This document shows positions 29,400 through 39,161 of a DNA stretch of 54,474 bases, in pieces (within the stretch, counting starts at the first letter, position 1; each line of letters starts with the position of its first letter). The stretch is taken from positions 73,614 through 128,087 of the forward strand of contig NZ_BBPM01000018.1 in NCBI RefSeq assembly GCF_000787775.1. The letters are read 5' to 3'. Source of the DNA: Streptacidiphilus carbonis (GTDB lineage Bacteria; Actinomycetota; Actinomycetes; Streptomycetales; Streptomycetaceae). The translations under genes and the position numbers were made by a program. The notes under the pieces were generated by a model. The model had not been told where the DNA came from, ran no database searches, and saw only the letters and a list, made by a program, of their open reading frames with translations.

Positions 29400-29462
29400 A
29401 CAGTCCAGCTTCGGCCGCAGGCCCCCACTTCCGGAGGAGTGTGCGGCGCGAGGCGGGGAGGC

Positions 29463-29963
29463 TTAGCGCTTGCTGTACTGCGGCGCCTTGCGAGCCTTCT
29501 TCAGACCGGCCTTCTTGCGCTCGACGGCGCGCGGGTCACGGGTCAGGAAGCCGGCCTTCTTCAGGGCCGGGCGGTTCGCGTCGACGTCGACCTCGTTCAG
29601 CGCACGGGCGACACCCAGGCGCAGGGCGTAGGCCTGACCCGAGATGCCGCCGCCGTTGATGCGGGCGATGATGTCGTAACGGCCGTCCAGCTCAAGGAGC
29701 TTGAAGGGCTCGTTCACGATCTGCTGGTGCACCTTGTTGGGGAGGTACTCCTCCAGGGTGCGACCGTTGATCTTCCAGACACCGGTGCCGGGGACGATGC
29801 GCACGCGGGCGATCGCCTCCTTGCGACGGCCCAGGCCGGCGGCCGGAACGGCCTCGGCGAAGCGGCCCACAAGGGACTCGGTGGTGTACTCGGCGGGCTC
29901 CTCGACCTCAACCTCGAAGGTCTCGTCGACCTCGAGCGGGGTCTCGGCAGTGGTCTCGGCCAC
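29463..29963 (-). CDS. rpsI: 30S ribosomal protein S9
   Basis: The 166-residue S9 has an acidic actinobacterial N-terminal extension (about 35 residues), then [17 protein letters not shown], and the conserved C-terminus KAPQYSKR that reaches the P-site tRNA. GTG start with a GAGGAG ribosome site. It is the second gene of rplM-rpsI, 44 bases after rplM. Confidence 0.98.
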   Translation of the reverse strand: MAETTAETPLEVDETFEVEVEEPAEYTTESLVGRFAEAVPAAGLGRRKEAIARVRIVPGTGVWKINGRTLEEYLPNKVHQQIVNEPFKLLELDGRYDIIARINGGGISGQAYALRLGVARALNEVDVDANRPALKKAGFLTRDPRAVERKKAGLKKARKAPQYSKR

Positions 29964-30007
29964 GGTTCTCCTCAGCTGCGTTTCTGTTTTCGGGGGTGTG
30001 GCCGGTG

Positions 30008-30451
30008 TTACTGCGCGACCTGGGTGATCTCGAACGGCACCGGACGCTGGGCAGCGTGCGGGTGCTGGTCGCCCGAGTAGACCTTCAGCTTGGAGAGCAT
30101 CTGGCGACCCAGGGAGTTCTTGGGGATCATGCCCTTGATGGCCTTCTCGACGGCCTTCTCCGGGTTCTTCTCCAGGAGGTCGTCGTAGCGCACGGCGCGC
30201 AGGCCGCCCGGGTAACCGGAGTGGCGGTAGGCCAGCTTCTGGGTCTTCTTGTTCCCGGACAGGTGCACCTTGTCCGCGTTGATGATGATGACGAAGTCAC
30301 CCATGTCAACGTGCGGCGCGTACACCGGCTTGTGCTTACCCCGGAGGAGGTTCGCGGCCTGAGAGGCCAGACGGCCGAGAACGACGTCTTGAGCGTCGAT
30401 AACGAGCCACTGACGCTGGACGTCGCCGGGCTTGGGGCTGTACGTACGCAC
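30008..30451 (-). CDS. rplM: 50S ribosomal protein L13
   Basis: The 147-residue L13 is recognised by [36 protein letters not shown] and the region [10 protein letters not shown]-like (here [18 protein letters not shown]). L13 is an early 23S rRNA assembly protein. It starts with GTG behind a GAAGG site and is led by a vegetative promoter at 30633-30662. Confidence 0.98.
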   Translation of the reverse strand: MRTYSPKPGDVQRQWLVIDAQDVVLGRLASQAANLLRGKHKPVYAPHVDMGDFVIIINADKVHLSGNKKTQKLAYRHSGYPGGLRAVRYDDLLEKNPEKAVEKAIKGMIPKNSLGRQMLSKLKVYSGDQHPHAAQRPVPFEITQVAQ

Positions 30452-30632
30452 GGTCGTAGCCTTCGCTTTTCAGTGAGTGTGTCCTGACAGGACCACCCGG
30501 ACGATCGGAAGCAGCCGAGACGCACTTCCCCGGACGCAATCGGATGGGCGCGTCGCTGCTTATCGGCCCGGTGGACCGGCGTACCGACCTCTCACGTGAG
30601 ATGGAGCGAGCCAATACGCACAACGAACTCGC

Positions 30633-30662
30633 AGGATACCGGGACGGAGCCGTACGGGTCAA
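30633..30662 (-). promoter_or_regulatory. Predicted vegetative promoter of rplM-rpsI
   Basis: On the minus strand: TTGACC, 18-base spacer, TATCCT. The transcript would start near 30626, giving a leader of about 175 bases before rplM. The 274-base gap to the ABC-F gene contains no coding region I can support. Confidence 0.65.
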
Positions 30663-30725
30663 AATAGCCCGTTCGGACCCGCGGTACCCCGCAAGCCGTC
30701 GTTCAGTCTACGTCCTCTACCAAGG

Positions 30726-32399
30726 TCATCGGTCCCTTGTCACGCGGGACTCGTCCCAGACCGGCTCCGGGGCCTCGTAGACCCGGCCGTCCGAGCCGAA
30801 GACCACATAGCGGTCGAAGCTCCGGGCGAACCAGCGGTCGTGGGTCACCGAGACCACCGTCCCGTCGAAGCTCTCCAGCCCCTCCTGCAGCGCCTCCGCG
30901 CTGTCCAGGTCCAGGTTGTCGGTGGGCTCGTCCAGCAGCAGCGCGGTCGCTCCGGAGAGCTCCAGCCGAAGGATCATCAACCTGGCCTGCTGGCCGCCGG
31001 AGAGGTCCTGGAAACGGATCTCCTCCTGGTGATGCAACTCATAGCGGCGCAGCACGCTCATCGCCGCCTTGCGGTCCATCGCGTGCTCGGACTCCAGGAT
31101 CTCCCTGGTGGTCCGCCCGAAGAGCTCGGGGTGGGCGTGGGTCTGCGCGAAGTGGCCCGGGACCACTCTGGCGCCCAGCTTCCAACTGCCGGTGTGGGCC
31201 ACCTCCTCACCCGCCAGCAGCCGCAGGAAGTGCGACTTTCCGGAGCCGTTGGAGCCCAGCACCGCGACCCGCTCGCCGTAGAAGACCTCCAGGTCGAACG
31301 GCTGCATGAGGCCGGTGAGCTCCAGCCGTTCACAGGTCAGCGCGCGCACGCCGGTGCGGCCGCCGCGCAGCCGCATCGCGATGTTCTGCTTGCGCGGCGG
31401 CTCCGGCGGCGGGCCGATCTCCTCGAACTTGCGCAGCCTGGTGACGGCCGCCGCGTACCGCGAGGCCATCTCATGGCTCCGGGCCGCGTAGTCCCGCATG
31501 TCCAGCACCAGCCGCTTCAGCTGGGCGTGCTTCTCGTCCCAGCGGCGGCGCAGCTCGTCGAAGCGGGCGAAGCGCTCCTCCCTGGCCTCGTGGAAGGTGG
31601 CGAAGCCGCTGCCGTGCACCCAGACCTCGCTGCCGCCCGCCCCGGCCTCCACGCTGACGATCTTCTCGGCGCTGGCCGCGAGCAGCTCCCGGTCGTGCGA
31701 GATGAACAGCACCGTCTTGGACGTGGCCCGGATCTGCTCCTCCAGCCAGCGCTTGCCCGGCACGTCCAGGTAGTTGTCCGGCTCGTCCAGCAGCAGCACC
31801 TCGTCCGGGCCGCGCAGCAGCGCCTCCAGCACCAGCCGCTTCTGCTCCCCGCCGGAGAGGGTGTTCAGGCCCCGCCACTGGGCCCGGTCGTACGGCATCC
31901 CCAGGGCGGCCGTGGTGCAGACGTCCCAGACCGTCTCGTACTCGTAGCCGCCCACGTCGGCCCAGTCGGAGAGCGCCTGGGCGTAGGCGAGCTGGGCCTT
32001 CTCGTCGTCCTGCGCCATCATCGCCAGCTCGGCCGCGTCCACGGCCCTGGCCCCGTCCCGGATCCGCGCCGGGGCCACCGACACCAGCAGGTCGCGGACC
32101 GAGGCGTCCGGCGGCAGGGTGCTGGTCTCGTGCTCGTCGTCACGGGCAGGGGCGTGCCCGCCCCGTCCGGTGGTGCCGACGAACTGGCGCATCACGCCCA
32201 GTCCGCCGCTGATGGTGACCGAGCCGCCGTGCGGCTGCAGGTCGCCGGCGATCATCTTCAGCAGGGTGGTCTTGCCGGCGCCGTTGGCGCCGACCAGGGC
32301 GACCGCCGCGCCCTCCCCCACCCGGAAGGACACGTCGTCGAACAGCACCCGCCCGTCCGGCAGGTAGTACTCAAGGTGTGAAATCTCGACATGTCCCAT
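30726..32399 (-). CDS. ABC-F family ATPase (ribosome-associated type)
   Basis: A 557-residue soluble protein with two ATPase cassettes and no membrane segments. Cassette 1: GANGAGKTT (37-45), signature LSGGEQKRL, Walker B LLLDEPDNYLD. A basic/coiled linker follows (EERFARFDELRRRWDEKHAQL). Cassette 2: GSNGSGKSH, signature LSGGQQARL, Walker B LLLDEPTDNLD. ABC-F proteins bind the ribosomal E site to help translation or protect against antibiotics. The second Walker A has His where Thr/Ser is usual, and both Walker B tails differ from the common DEPTNHLD. It lies upstream of the rplM-rpsI block. Whether it is housekeeping or a resistance factor cannot be read from sequence. Confidence 0.92.
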   Translation of the reverse strand: MGHVEISHLEYYLPDGRVLFDDVSFRVGEGAAVALVGANGAGKTTLLKMIAGDLQPHGGSVTISGGLGVMRQFVGTTGRGGHAPARDDEHETSTLPPDASVRDLLVSVAPARIRDGARAVDAAELAMMAQDDEKAQLAYAQALSDWADVGGYEYETVWDVCTTAALGMPYDRAQWRGLNTLSGGEQKRLVLEALLRGPDEVLLLDEPDNYLDVPGKRWLEEQIRATSKTVLFISHDRELLAASAEKIVSVEAGAGGSEVWVHGSGFATFHEAREERFARFDELRRRWDEKHAQLKRLVLDMRDYAARSHEMASRYAAAVTRLRKFEEIGPPPEPPRKQNIAMRLRGGRTGVRALTCERLELTGLMQPFDLEVFYGERVAVLGSNGSGKSHFLRLLAGEEVAHTGSWKLGARVVPGHFAQTHAHPELFGRTTREILESEHAMDRKAAMSVLRRYELHHQEEIRFQDLSGGQQARLMILRLELSGATALLLDEPTDNLDLDSAEALQEGLESFDGTVVSVTHDRWFARSFDRYVVFGSDGRVYEAPEPVWDESRVTRDR

Positions 32400-32449
32400 G
32401 GTCGGTAATTCTCTGCCGAGCGGACGCCGGGCCCAAATGGGTTTCGGTT

Positions 32450-33382
32450 TCAGCGCACCGGCGCACCCGCGCCGACCCGTGCCAGCACCGCCCGCGCCTG
32501 GGCGTCGGCGCCCGCTCGGTTGGGGTGGAAGGGGACGGCGACGCCCGGGGTGTTCAGCGACAGCGGCAGCAGGCCCTCGACCCAGCGCACCCTCGGGCCC
32601 TGGCAGACGTCGTGCCCGATCGACGGGGTGTAGGTGTCGACCAGCTCGGTCCCCCTCGGGTCCGCCGCGGCGGCCCGGCCCAGCATCGCGTCCACCGCGA
32701 CCAGGGTGCGGTGCAGATAGGGCATGTCCTGGTCGCCGATCGGGACGTACGGCCAGCAGCCGCCGCGCTCCGGGAAGACGGCGAGGTAGTTCACCAGCAG
32801 CACCCTGGCGTGCGGGGCCCGCTGGTGGATTCCTGCCAGCACACCGCCGACCACCTGCTGCTCGGCGGCGATCCGTGCCGTGAACGGGTCGTGCGGGCAG
32901 GTGGTGGTGGGCAGCGGCAGCAGTGCCAGGCAGCGTCCGATCAGGCCGATCAGGTCGAGGTCGTTGCCGCCGATGCCGACCGTCACCAGGTCGGTGTCCC
33001 GGCTCAGCCGGGAGAACTGCGGAGGGTTGGCGCCCAGCGGCACCGGCTGCGGCCCGGTCATGTCGCCGCTCACCGCGCCGCCGCAGGTGGCGTCCTTGAA
33101 GTCGGCCACCCCGAGCGCCGCCGCGACCTGGTGCGGGTAGTCGTAGGACACCTGGGCGCAGCCGGCCGGGACGGAGTCGGTGGTGACGCCCGGCAGGATC
33201 GCGCTGTCGGCCTGGTAGGAGTCGCCCAGCGCCACGTACTCGCGGTACCTCGGCACCGCTCCGTCGGCCGGTGCCCGGACGGCCGCCGAGGCCGCCGCCG
33301 CGGCCGTCGTCGCGACCAGCGCCGGCAGCAGGCAGCCGAGGAGGGCCGCGGCCCGGGCTTTGCGGCAGAGCATGCTCAGCAA
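32450..33382 (-). CDS. Secreted SGNH/GDSL-family esterase or lipase
   Basis: The 310-residue protein has an N-terminal signal peptide (to about residue 33) and an SGNH hydrolase domain: block I YVALGDSYQAD with S55, a glycine in the CGGAVSGD region, block III VTVGIGGNDLDL, and block V HPNRAGADAQ with the catalytic His. Six or more cysteines suggest disulfides, as in the Streptomyces lipase/esterase group. It lies 50 bases upstream of the ABC-F gene in the same direction and diverges from the membrane protein gene. The substrate is not predictable. Confidence 0.93.
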   Translation of the reverse strand: MLSMLCRKARAAALLGCLLPALVATTAAAAASAAVRAPADGAVPRYREYVALGDSYQADSAILPGVTTDSVPAGCAQVSYDYPHQVAAALGVADFKDATCGGAVSGDMTGPQPVPLGANPPQFSRLSRDTDLVTVGIGGNDLDLIGLIGRCLALLPLPTTTCPHDPFTARIAAEQQVVGGVLAGIHQRAPHARVLLVNYLAVFPERGGCWPYVPIGDQDMPYLHRTLVAVDAMLGRAAAADPRGTELVDTYTPSIGHDVCQGPRVRWVEGLLPLSLNTPGVAVPFHPNRAGADAQARAVLARVGAGAPVR

Positions 33383-33561
33383 GGTGTTGCCCCATCAGTT
33401 CCGGTGACCCTGTCGCGCCCGCGACCCGCGCGAGAATAGACCCACAGGCGGCGCACAGCGCAGCGAAAGGGGCGCTCGGCGGCCGATTTCACCCTGCTGG
33501 ATGAACCGTCCCGACCTGCGGGATGTCCCGGAATCAGGGAATCCCGTTATGCTCGCGGCCC

Positions 33562-34611
33562 ATGAGCAATGGGCCCGCACCGGACAATGCCACCAAGCCG
33601 CTCCCTCGCCGGGGAGCGGACACCCCTGGGCGCATCCCAACGCAGTACGGACCGGGGAACCCCGTCGCCGAGACCCTGTCGGAGGGCCAGTTCCGGGTCC
33701 GCCCCGGGGCCCCCAACCTGCCCATCCCCGAGCCGCAACGGGTCGGGGAGCCCGACGGCGAGGCCGGGCCGATGTCCTACGCGGTCCGTCCCGGCACCCC
33801 CGACGAGACCGCCCACGACACCTTCCAGGCCATGCTGGACCAGCAGGAGGCAGCCGGGGCCAAGCGGCGCCGCCGGCTCCGGCTGGCCGTGGCGACGGTG
33901 GCCCTGCTGGGCCTGGCCGGCGCCGGCGGCACGCTGCTGGCGGCGCACCCGGACAAGCACCGGGCCGCGGCGCCGAAAACCTCCGCTCCGGCGGTCCCGG
34001 TGCAGCAGACGCCGACTGACGCCCCGTCGACCGCGGTCTCCAGCGCACCGCCGACCCTCGCGCCGAGCCCGTCCGCAGTGAACCCGATCTCCCTGCTCGG
34101 GGCGGCGGCGACCGACACCGCACCGCTCAGTGCGGTGACGCTCTTCCCCGGCAAGAGCGTCACCGTCAACAGCCATTCCTACACGCAGGCACTGACAACG
34201 ACCTCCGTGTGCGCCCCGGCGGTCACCCCCAACCTCGCCGCGGTGCTCACCAAGAACGGCTGCCTGAAGATGTTCCGGGCCAGCTACGCCGTCGGGACGA
34301 CCGCGGTGACCGTCGGCGTCGGCGTCTTCGACAGCGCGGCCCAGGCGACGGCGGTCAAGGCGCAGTACACCGCGGGCAACCTGGAGCCGCTGTCCGGCGG
34401 GACCCTCCCGGCGTTCTGCCACGCCGTGGCCTGCCGGCTGAGCATCAACGCCTACGGCCGCTACGCGTACTTCACCGTCGCCGGCTACACCACCGGCAAA
34501 CCCGTCCCGGCAGCCGACACCGCGGCCCTCGCCGCAGGCGCCGACATGGGCCGCATGGTCTACGAGAACCTCCTGTCCCGCGCCCAGTCCGAGGCCGCCC
34601 CCAGGAAGTAG
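33562..34611 (+). CDS. Single-pass membrane protein with extracellular domain, unknown function
   Basis: A 349-residue protein: a cytoplasmic, Pro-rich N-terminus with repeated RPGAP/RPGTP-like turns (1-100), a basic KRRRRLR stop, a single transmembrane helix (about 107-128), a Pro/Ser/Thr/Ala linker, and an extracellular domain from about 190. That domain has four cysteines (SVCAP, NGCLK, FCHAVAC), probably two disulfides. I do not recognise the family. Start ATG 33562 is preferred over an upstream in-frame ATG at 33523. It diverges from the SGNH gene. Confidence 0.8.
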   Translation: MSNGPAPDNATKPLPRRGADTPGRIPTQYGPGNPVAETLSEGQFRVRPGAPNLPIPEPQRVGEPDGEAGPMSYAVRPGTPDETAHDTFQAMLDQQEAAGAKRRRRLRLAVATVALLGLAGAGGTLLAAHPDKHRAAAPKTSAPAVPVQQTPTDAPSTAVSSAPPTLAPSPSAVNPISLLGAAATDTAPLSAVTLFPGKSVTVNSHSYTQALTTTSVCAPAVTPNLAAVLTKNGCLKMFRASYAVGTTAVTVGVGVFDSAAQATAVKAQYTAGNLEPLSGGTLPAFCHAVACRLSINAYGRYAYFTVAGYTTGKPVPAADTAALAAGADMGRMVYENLLSRAQSEAAPRK

Positions 34612-34640
34612 AACCTCCGAGAGCAAGTTGCACCCGCCCA

Positions 34641-34665
34641 GGGGCGCGGGGGGGCGCGACAAGCC
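34641..34665 (+). repeat. Dispersed intergenic repeat, degenerate copy 4
   Basis: It starts GGGGCGCGGG and ends GCGCGACAAGCC; the central AACT found in the other copies is replaced by a G run. It lies between the convergent membrane protein gene and truA. Confidence 0.7.
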
Positions 34666-34693
34666 ACGCACACGCCGCAGCCAACAGCAGCAC

Positions 34694-35596
34694 CTACCGA
34701 GGCGCCAGCACCCGCAGGTTCCGCGCCGCACGGCTCCGCGCCGCGAGGTCCTCGTCCGCCGGATACCCGACCTCCTCAAGCGTCAGCCCGTACGGCCGCA
34801 CCACACTCACCGCCGAGTTCCGCGCCCCCGCGGCCAGCACCTCGCCGGGGAACGAGACCGGCCGCTGCCCCCCTCCGACCAGCAGCATCGAGCCGACCAG
34901 GGCCCGCACCATGTTGTGGCAGAAGGCGTCGGCCCGCACCGTGCCGACCACCAGCCCGGGCAGCTCGGGACCGAGCAGCGCGTCCCCCGGCAGCCGCTCC
35001 CAGGAGAACTCCAGCAGCTCCCTGATCGTCGTCGCACCCTCGCGCTTCTTGCAGTACGCGGCGAAGTCGTGCTCCCCCACCAGCAGCCGGGCCGCCTCGT
35101 TCATCGCGTCCACGTCCAGCGGCCGGTCGTGCCAGAGCACATGCCCGCGCCGCAGCGGGTCCACCCCGGCCGGGTGGTCGCAGATCCGGTAGGCGTAGCG
35201 GCGCCACACCGCGGAGAACCGGGCGTCGAAGCCGGCCGGGGCCCCGGCCACCCGCCAGACCCGGATGTCCCCGGGCAGCCGCCCGGCGAGCCTGCGGCGC
35301 AGCTTCTCGCCCTCCGCGACCCAGACGTCCCCCGGCAGGTCCACATGGGCCACCTGGCCCCGCGCGTGCACCCCCGCGTCGGTCCGGCCGGCCACCGTCA
35401 ACGGGAAGACCTCGGGCTGCCGCAGCACCACCCGGATCGCGTCCTCCAGCTCGCCCTGGACCGTCCGGCGGCCGCCCTTCTGCTTGGCCCAGCCGGAGAA
35501 CTCCGTCCCGTCGTACGACAGGTCCAGCCGCACCCGGACCAGCCCGTCGGCCGGACCGTCCCGCCGGGGCTCCTGCTCTTCCACACAGTCAGTCAC
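34694..35596 (-). CDS. truA: tRNA pseudouridine synthase A (positions 38-40)
   Basis: It isomerises uridines 38-40 in the anticodon arm. The 300-residue protein shows [16 protein letters not shown], catalytic D73 in [24 protein letters not shown], and [14 protein letters not shown]. It follows rpoA-rplQ as in many bacteria, but a strong hairpin precedes it, so expression may depend on read-through or its own promoter. Confidence 0.97.
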   Translation of the reverse strand: MTDCVEEQEPRRDGPADGLVRVRLDLSYDGTEFSGWAKQKGGRRTVQGELEDAIRVVLRQPEVFPLTVAGRTDAGVHARGQVAHVDLPGDVWVAEGEKLRRRLAGRLPGDIRVWRVAGAPAGFDARFSAVWRRYAYRICDHPAGVDPLRRGHVLWHDRPLDVDAMNEAARLLVGEHDFAAYCKKREGATTIRELLEFSWERLPGDALLGPELPGLVVGTVRADAFCHNMVRALVGSMLLVGGGQRPVSFPGEVLAAGARNSAVSVVRPYGLTLEEVGYPADEDLAARSRAARNLRVLAPR

Positions 35597-35619
35597 GAAC
35601 TCTCCCGAAGGTACAAGAA

Positions 35620-35653
35620 CGGGCCCGCCCTCCCCGAGGGGAGAGCGGGCCCG
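35620..35653 (-). terminator. Terminator after rplQ
   Basis: A 16-bp stem with one mismatch (35620-35635 with 35638-35653) lies just after the rplQ stop and ends the ribosomal supercluster. Confidence 0.85.
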
Positions 35654-35666
35654 CTGCGGAAGGCGG

Positions 35667-36182
35667 TCAGCCCTCCTTGGTCTCCTCGACGGCGTCCGCA
35701 GGAGCGGCGTCCTCGACCGGGGCAGCGTCAGCCGGAGCGGCGTCGACCGGAGCGGCAGCCTCGGTCTCCTTGACGGAGCGCTTGGTCGCGGCCTCGGCCT
35801 CGCCGACCGCGGTCTGCGCCACGGTCAGGGCCTCGACCAGCTCGATGACGGCCATCGGGGCGTTGTCGCCACGACGCGGGCCGACCTTGGTGATCCGGGT
35901 GTAGCCACCGGGACGGTTCTCGTAGCGAGGAGCGATCTCGGTGAAGAGGGTGTGCAGCACGGCCACGTCGGTGATGGTCTTGCGGACCTCACGGCGGTTG
36001 TGGATGTCACCCTTCTTGGCCTTGGTGATCAGCTTCTCCGCCACCGGGCGCAGGCGGCGAGCCTTGGCCTCGGTGGTGGTGATCCGGCCGTACTGGAACA
36101 GCTCGCGGGCCAGACCGGCCAGCAGCAGACGCTCGTGGGAGGGACCGCCACCGAGGCGGGCACCCTTCGCGGGGCGAGGCAT
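35667..36182 (-). CDS. rplQ: 50S ribosomal protein L17
   Basis: The 171-residue L17 has the core [41 protein letters not shown] and [10 protein letters not shown] long acidic tail after about residue 115 is built of AAP/ADA/VEE repeats absent from E. coli L17; similar extensions occur in actinomycetes. It is 161 bases after rpoA. Confidence 0.98.
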   Translation of the reverse strand: MPRPAKGARLGGGPSHERLLLAGLARELFQYGRITTTEAKARRLRPVAEKLITKAKKGDIHNRREVRKTITDVAVLHTLFTEIAPRYENRPGGYTRITKVGPRRGDNAPMAVIELVEALTVAQTAVGEAEAATKRSVKETEAAAPVDAAPADAAPVEDAAPADAVEETKEG

Positions 36183-36343
36183 GGTGTCTCCTTGGATCTC
36201 CGACCCCCGGCCGTACCAGGTACCGGGGCGGGCGCAGCGGCACTGTTGCCGCTACGGCTTGGTCATACAGCCATCAAGAGTACGGGACCGCCGGAGCGGT
36301 CCCGTACCACCTGAACGGTGATCAGTGCTGGATCAGAACTGGA

Positions 36344-37363
36344 TCAGTACTGCTCGGTCTCGGCGAAACCCGGGTCGTCGTCGTCGGCGCCGAAGGCGTC
36401 GGCGGCGGCGGTCGGGTCGAATCCGGGCGGGCTGTCCTTGAGGGCCAGGCCCATGCCGGCCAGCTTCGCCTTGACCTCGTCGATCGACTTCGCACCGAAG
36501 TTGCGGATGTCGAGCAGGTCGGCCTCCGAGCGGGCGACGAGCTCACCCACGGTGTGGATGCCCTCGCGCTTGAGGCAGTTGTACGACCGAACGGTGAGCT
36601 CGAGCTCCTCGATCGGCAGGGCGAGATCGGCGGCCAGGGCGGCGTCCGTGGGGGACGGGCCCATGTCGATGCCCTCGGCGTCGATGTTCAGCTCGCGGGC
36701 GAGACCGAACAGCTCCACCAGGGTCTTGCCGGCCGAGGCCATGGCGTCACGGGGACGCATGGCGGGCTTGGTCTCGACGTCGACGATGAGCTTGTCGAAG
36801 TCGGTACGCTGCTCGACTCGGGTCGCCTCGACCTTGTAGGTGACCTTGAGCACCGGGCTGTAGATGGAGTCGACCGGGATCCGGCCGATCTCCTGGCCCG
36901 ACTGCTTGTTCTGGACGGCGGAGACGTAGCCGCGACCGCGCTCGACGGTCAGCTCCATCTCCAGCTTGCCCTTGCCGTTGAGCGTGGCCAGGACCAGCTC
37001 GGGGTTGTGCACCTCGACACCGGCCGGGGGCGCGATGTCGGCGGCGGTGACCAGACCCGGGCCCTGCTTGCGCAGGTACATCACGACCGGCTCGTCGTGC
37101 TCCGAGGAGACGACCAGCTGCTTGATGTTCAGGATGAGGTCGGTGACGTCCTCCTTGACGCCCGGCACGGTGGTGAACTCGTGCAGGACACCGTCGATCC
37201 GGATGCTGGTGACAGCAGCGCCGGGGATCGAGGAGAGGAGCGTGCGGCGGAGCGAGTTGCCGAGGGTGTAGCCGAAGCCCGGCTCCAGCGGCTCGATCAC
37301 GAACCGGGAGCGGAACTCGTCGACGACCTCTTCGGTCAGCGACGGACGCTGAGCGATCAGCAT
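36344..37363 (-). CDS. rpoA: DNA-directed RNA polymerase alpha subunit
   Basis: The 339-residue alpha has an N-terminal assembly domain ([21 protein letters not shown]) and C-terminal domain ([37 protein letters not shown]) that contacts UP elements and activators. Start ATG 37363 has GGAGGA 8 bases upstream; the frame to 37420 lacks similarity. A hairpin stands between rpsK and rpoA, so rpoA probably has both read-through and its own promoter. Confidence 0.98.
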   Translation of the reverse strand: MLIAQRPSLTEEVVDEFRSRFVIEPLEPGFGYTLGNSLRRTLLSSIPGAAVTSIRIDGVLHEFTTVPGVKEDVTDLILNIKQLVVSSEHDEPVVMYLRKQGPGLVTAADIAPPAGVEVHNPELVLATLNGKGKLEMELTVERGRGYVSAVQNKQSGQEIGRIPVDSIYSPVLKVTYKVEATRVEQRTDFDKLIVDVETKPAMRPRDAMASAGKTLVELFGLARELNIDAEGIDMGPSPTDAALAADLALPIEELELTVRSYNCLKREGIHTVGELVARSEADLLDIRNFGAKSIDEVKAKLAGMGLALKDSPPGFDPTAAADAFGADDDDPGFAETEQY

Positions 37364-37420
37364 GAGGTGATTCCTCCAGATAGATCTTCGGCACCCACTA
37401 TTTGATGCCGACGAAAGCAA

Positions 37421-37454
37421 GGATACGGCCCCTGAGCGAACAGGGGCCGTATCC
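37421..37454 (-). terminator. Hairpin between rpsK and rpoA
   Basis: A perfect 14-bp stem GGATACGGCCCCTG/CAGGGGCCGTATCC with a 6-base loop, followed on the minus strand by a short T-rich stretch. It may partly terminate the infA-rpmJ-rpsM-rpsK transcript ahead of rpoA. Confidence 0.75.
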
Positions 37455-37491
37455 CGGTACTACATACCTGCCGAAGAGCAAGCGCGGTGCG

Positions 37492-37899
37492 TCAGACGCG
37501 ACGGCGCTTGGGGGGACGGCAGCCGTTGTGCGGGGTGGGGGTGACGTCCTGGATCGAGCCGACCTCCAGGCCGGTGGCCTGGATGGAGCGGATCGCGGTC
37601 TCGCGGCCGGAGCCCGGACCCTTCACGAAGACGTCCACCTTGCGCATGCCGTGCTCCTGGGCGCGACGCGCGGCGGCCTCGGCGGCCATCTGCGCGGCGA
37701 ACGGAGTCGACTTGCGGGAGCCCTTGAAGCCGACGTGGCCCGAGGACGCCCACGCGATCACGTTGCCCGAGGGGTCCGTGATGGAGACGATGGTGTTGTT
37801 GAACGTGCTCTTGATGTGCGCGTGGCCGTGAGCGACGTTCTTCTTTTCCTTGCGGCGGATCTTCTTCGCGCCGGCAGCCTGACGACCCTTGGGGGGCAT
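37492..37899 (-). CDS. rpsK: 30S ribosomal protein S11
   Basis: The 135-residue S11 has [38 protein letters not shown] and the C-terminal [18 protein letters not shown]. It is the platform protein of the 30S subunit, with usual length, 74 bases after rpsM. Confidence 0.99.
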   Translation of the reverse strand: MPPKGRQAAGAKKIRRKEKKNVAHGHAHIKSTFNNTIVSITDPSGNVIAWASSGHVGFKGSRKSTPFAAQMAAEAAARRAQEHGMRKVDVFVKGPGSGRETAIRSIQATGLEVGSIQDVTPTPHNGCRPPKRRRV

Positions 37900-37973
37900 A
37901 AGTCTGTTTCTCCTACTGAGGTGGTCGGTCCGCTAGCCCAGCGGGCCGGATTCAAGTCCGGTGTTGGGGCGGA

Positions 37974-38354
37974 CTACTTCTTGCCGGGCTTCTTCTTGCC
38001 GGCAATCGCGCGACGCGGACCCTTGCGGGTACGGGCGTTGGTGTGGGTGCGCTGACCGTGGACCGGCAGGCCGCGACGGTGGCGCAGACCCTGGTAGCAG
38101 CCGATCTCGACCTTGCGGCGGATGTCAGCGGCGACCTCACGGCGGAGGTCACCCTCGACCTTGAAGTTGGCGTCGACGAAGTCGCGCAGCTTGACCAGGT
38201 CGTCCTCGGTGATGTCGCGAACACGGATGTTCGGGTTGACACCGGTCTCGGCGAGGGCGAGCTTCGAGCGGGTACGGCCGATGCCGTACACGTAGGTGAG
38301 GGCGATCTCGATCCGCTTTTCGCGGGGGAGATCAACGCCGGCGAGGCGTGCCAT
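37974..38354 (-). CDS. rpsM: 30S ribosomal protein S13
   Basis: The 126-residue S13 has [30 protein letters not shown], and the basic tail [20 protein letters not shown], which reaches P-site tRNA and forms an intersubunit bridge. A 201-base gap separates it from rpmJ. Confidence 0.99.
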   Translation of the reverse strand: MARLAGVDLPREKRIEIALTYVYGIGRTRSKLALAETGVNPNIRVRDITEDDLVKLRDFVDANFKVEGDLRREVAADIRRKVEIGCYQGLRHRRGLPVHGQRTHTNARTRKGPRRAIAGKKKPGKK

Positions 38355-38555
38355 GAATGTGGCTCCTGTGTTCCTTCGGAGGTCTGACGCGATGCCTCTC
38401 CTTCGACTCTCGTCGATGGAGCCCCGGCCTCCGGACCGAGGGTGGCAGTCCGCTCATTCCGAGACTGTGCTGCCTCAGGAACGAGTGGATCGGGCATCCC
38501 GCTTCATGTTGTTTTTCGCGTCGCGCGAAGAGTTACGACCCGTGAAGGGAAGTGA

Positions 38556-38669
38556 TCAGCCCTGACGCTGCTTGTGGCGCAGGTTCTCGCAGATCACCAT
38601 GACCCGGCCGTGACGGCGGATCACCTTGCACTTGTCGCAGATCTTCTTGACGCTCGGCTTGACCTTCAT
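38556..38669 (-). CDS. rpmJ: 50S ribosomal protein L36 (zinc-binding form)
   Basis: A 37-residue protein starting [20 protein letters not shown] and ending [10 protein letters not shown]. It keeps the zinc ligands CxxC, a later Cys and a His (C11, C14, C27, H32), so it is the C+ form rather than a zinc-free paralogue. ATG 38669; 63 bases after infA. Confidence 0.98.
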   Translation of the reverse strand: MKVKPSVKKICDKCKVIRRHGRVMVICENLRHKQRQG

Positions 38670-38732
38670 GGGATTCAGGTTCTCCGGGTCGAGCGCGCCG
38701 CGAGTGCACGCGGCGCGAGATCTGCTTCTTGC

Positions 38733-38954
38733 TTACTTGTACCGGTAGACAATTCGACCACGGGTCAGGTCGTACGGGCTGAGCTCGACGACGACCCGGT
38801 CGTCCGGGAGGATGCGGATGTAGTGCATACGCATCTTGCCGCTGATGTGGGCGAGGACTTTGTGCCCGTTCTGCAGCTCTACCTTGAACATGGCGTTCGG
38901 CAGAGACTCGATGACGGTGCCCTCGATCTCGATGGCGCCTTGCTTTTTGGCCAT
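38733..38954 (-). CDS. infA: Translation initiation factor IF-1
   Basis: The 73-residue OB-fold protein ([37 protein letters not shown], ending GRIVYRYK) blocks the A site during initiation. It leads the alpha block infA-rpmJ-rpsM-rpsK. The 207-base gap towards map shows a possible -10 TAGACT on the minus strand, but no convincing -35. Confidence 0.99.
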   Translation of the reverse strand: MAKKQGAIEIEGTVIESLPNAMFKVELQNGHKVLAHISGKMRMHYIRILPDDRVVVELSPYDLTRGRIVYRYK

Positions 38955-39161
38955 GTCCTGCGGGTATCGCCTTCCGGGGTTCGACTACCGTAGTCGGCAC
39001 TCACGCAGGGACCGCTAAGTCCACCTCGCCGCAACGGACGAAGGCATGCGGGAGCAAGCTACGAGTGAGCCGACACAGCAGTCTACGTCAGCGGACAAGC
39101 GATCGCGAAATCCGTTCTGTCCGCGTCGGCTCGTGCCGCGGTCCGCGCCTCAGCCCGTGCC

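Noticed and set aside
30544-30780. 78-codon plus-strand frame upstream of rplM
   Set aside because: It covers the predicted rplM promoter and runs into the ABC-F 3' end; no domain or ribosome site.
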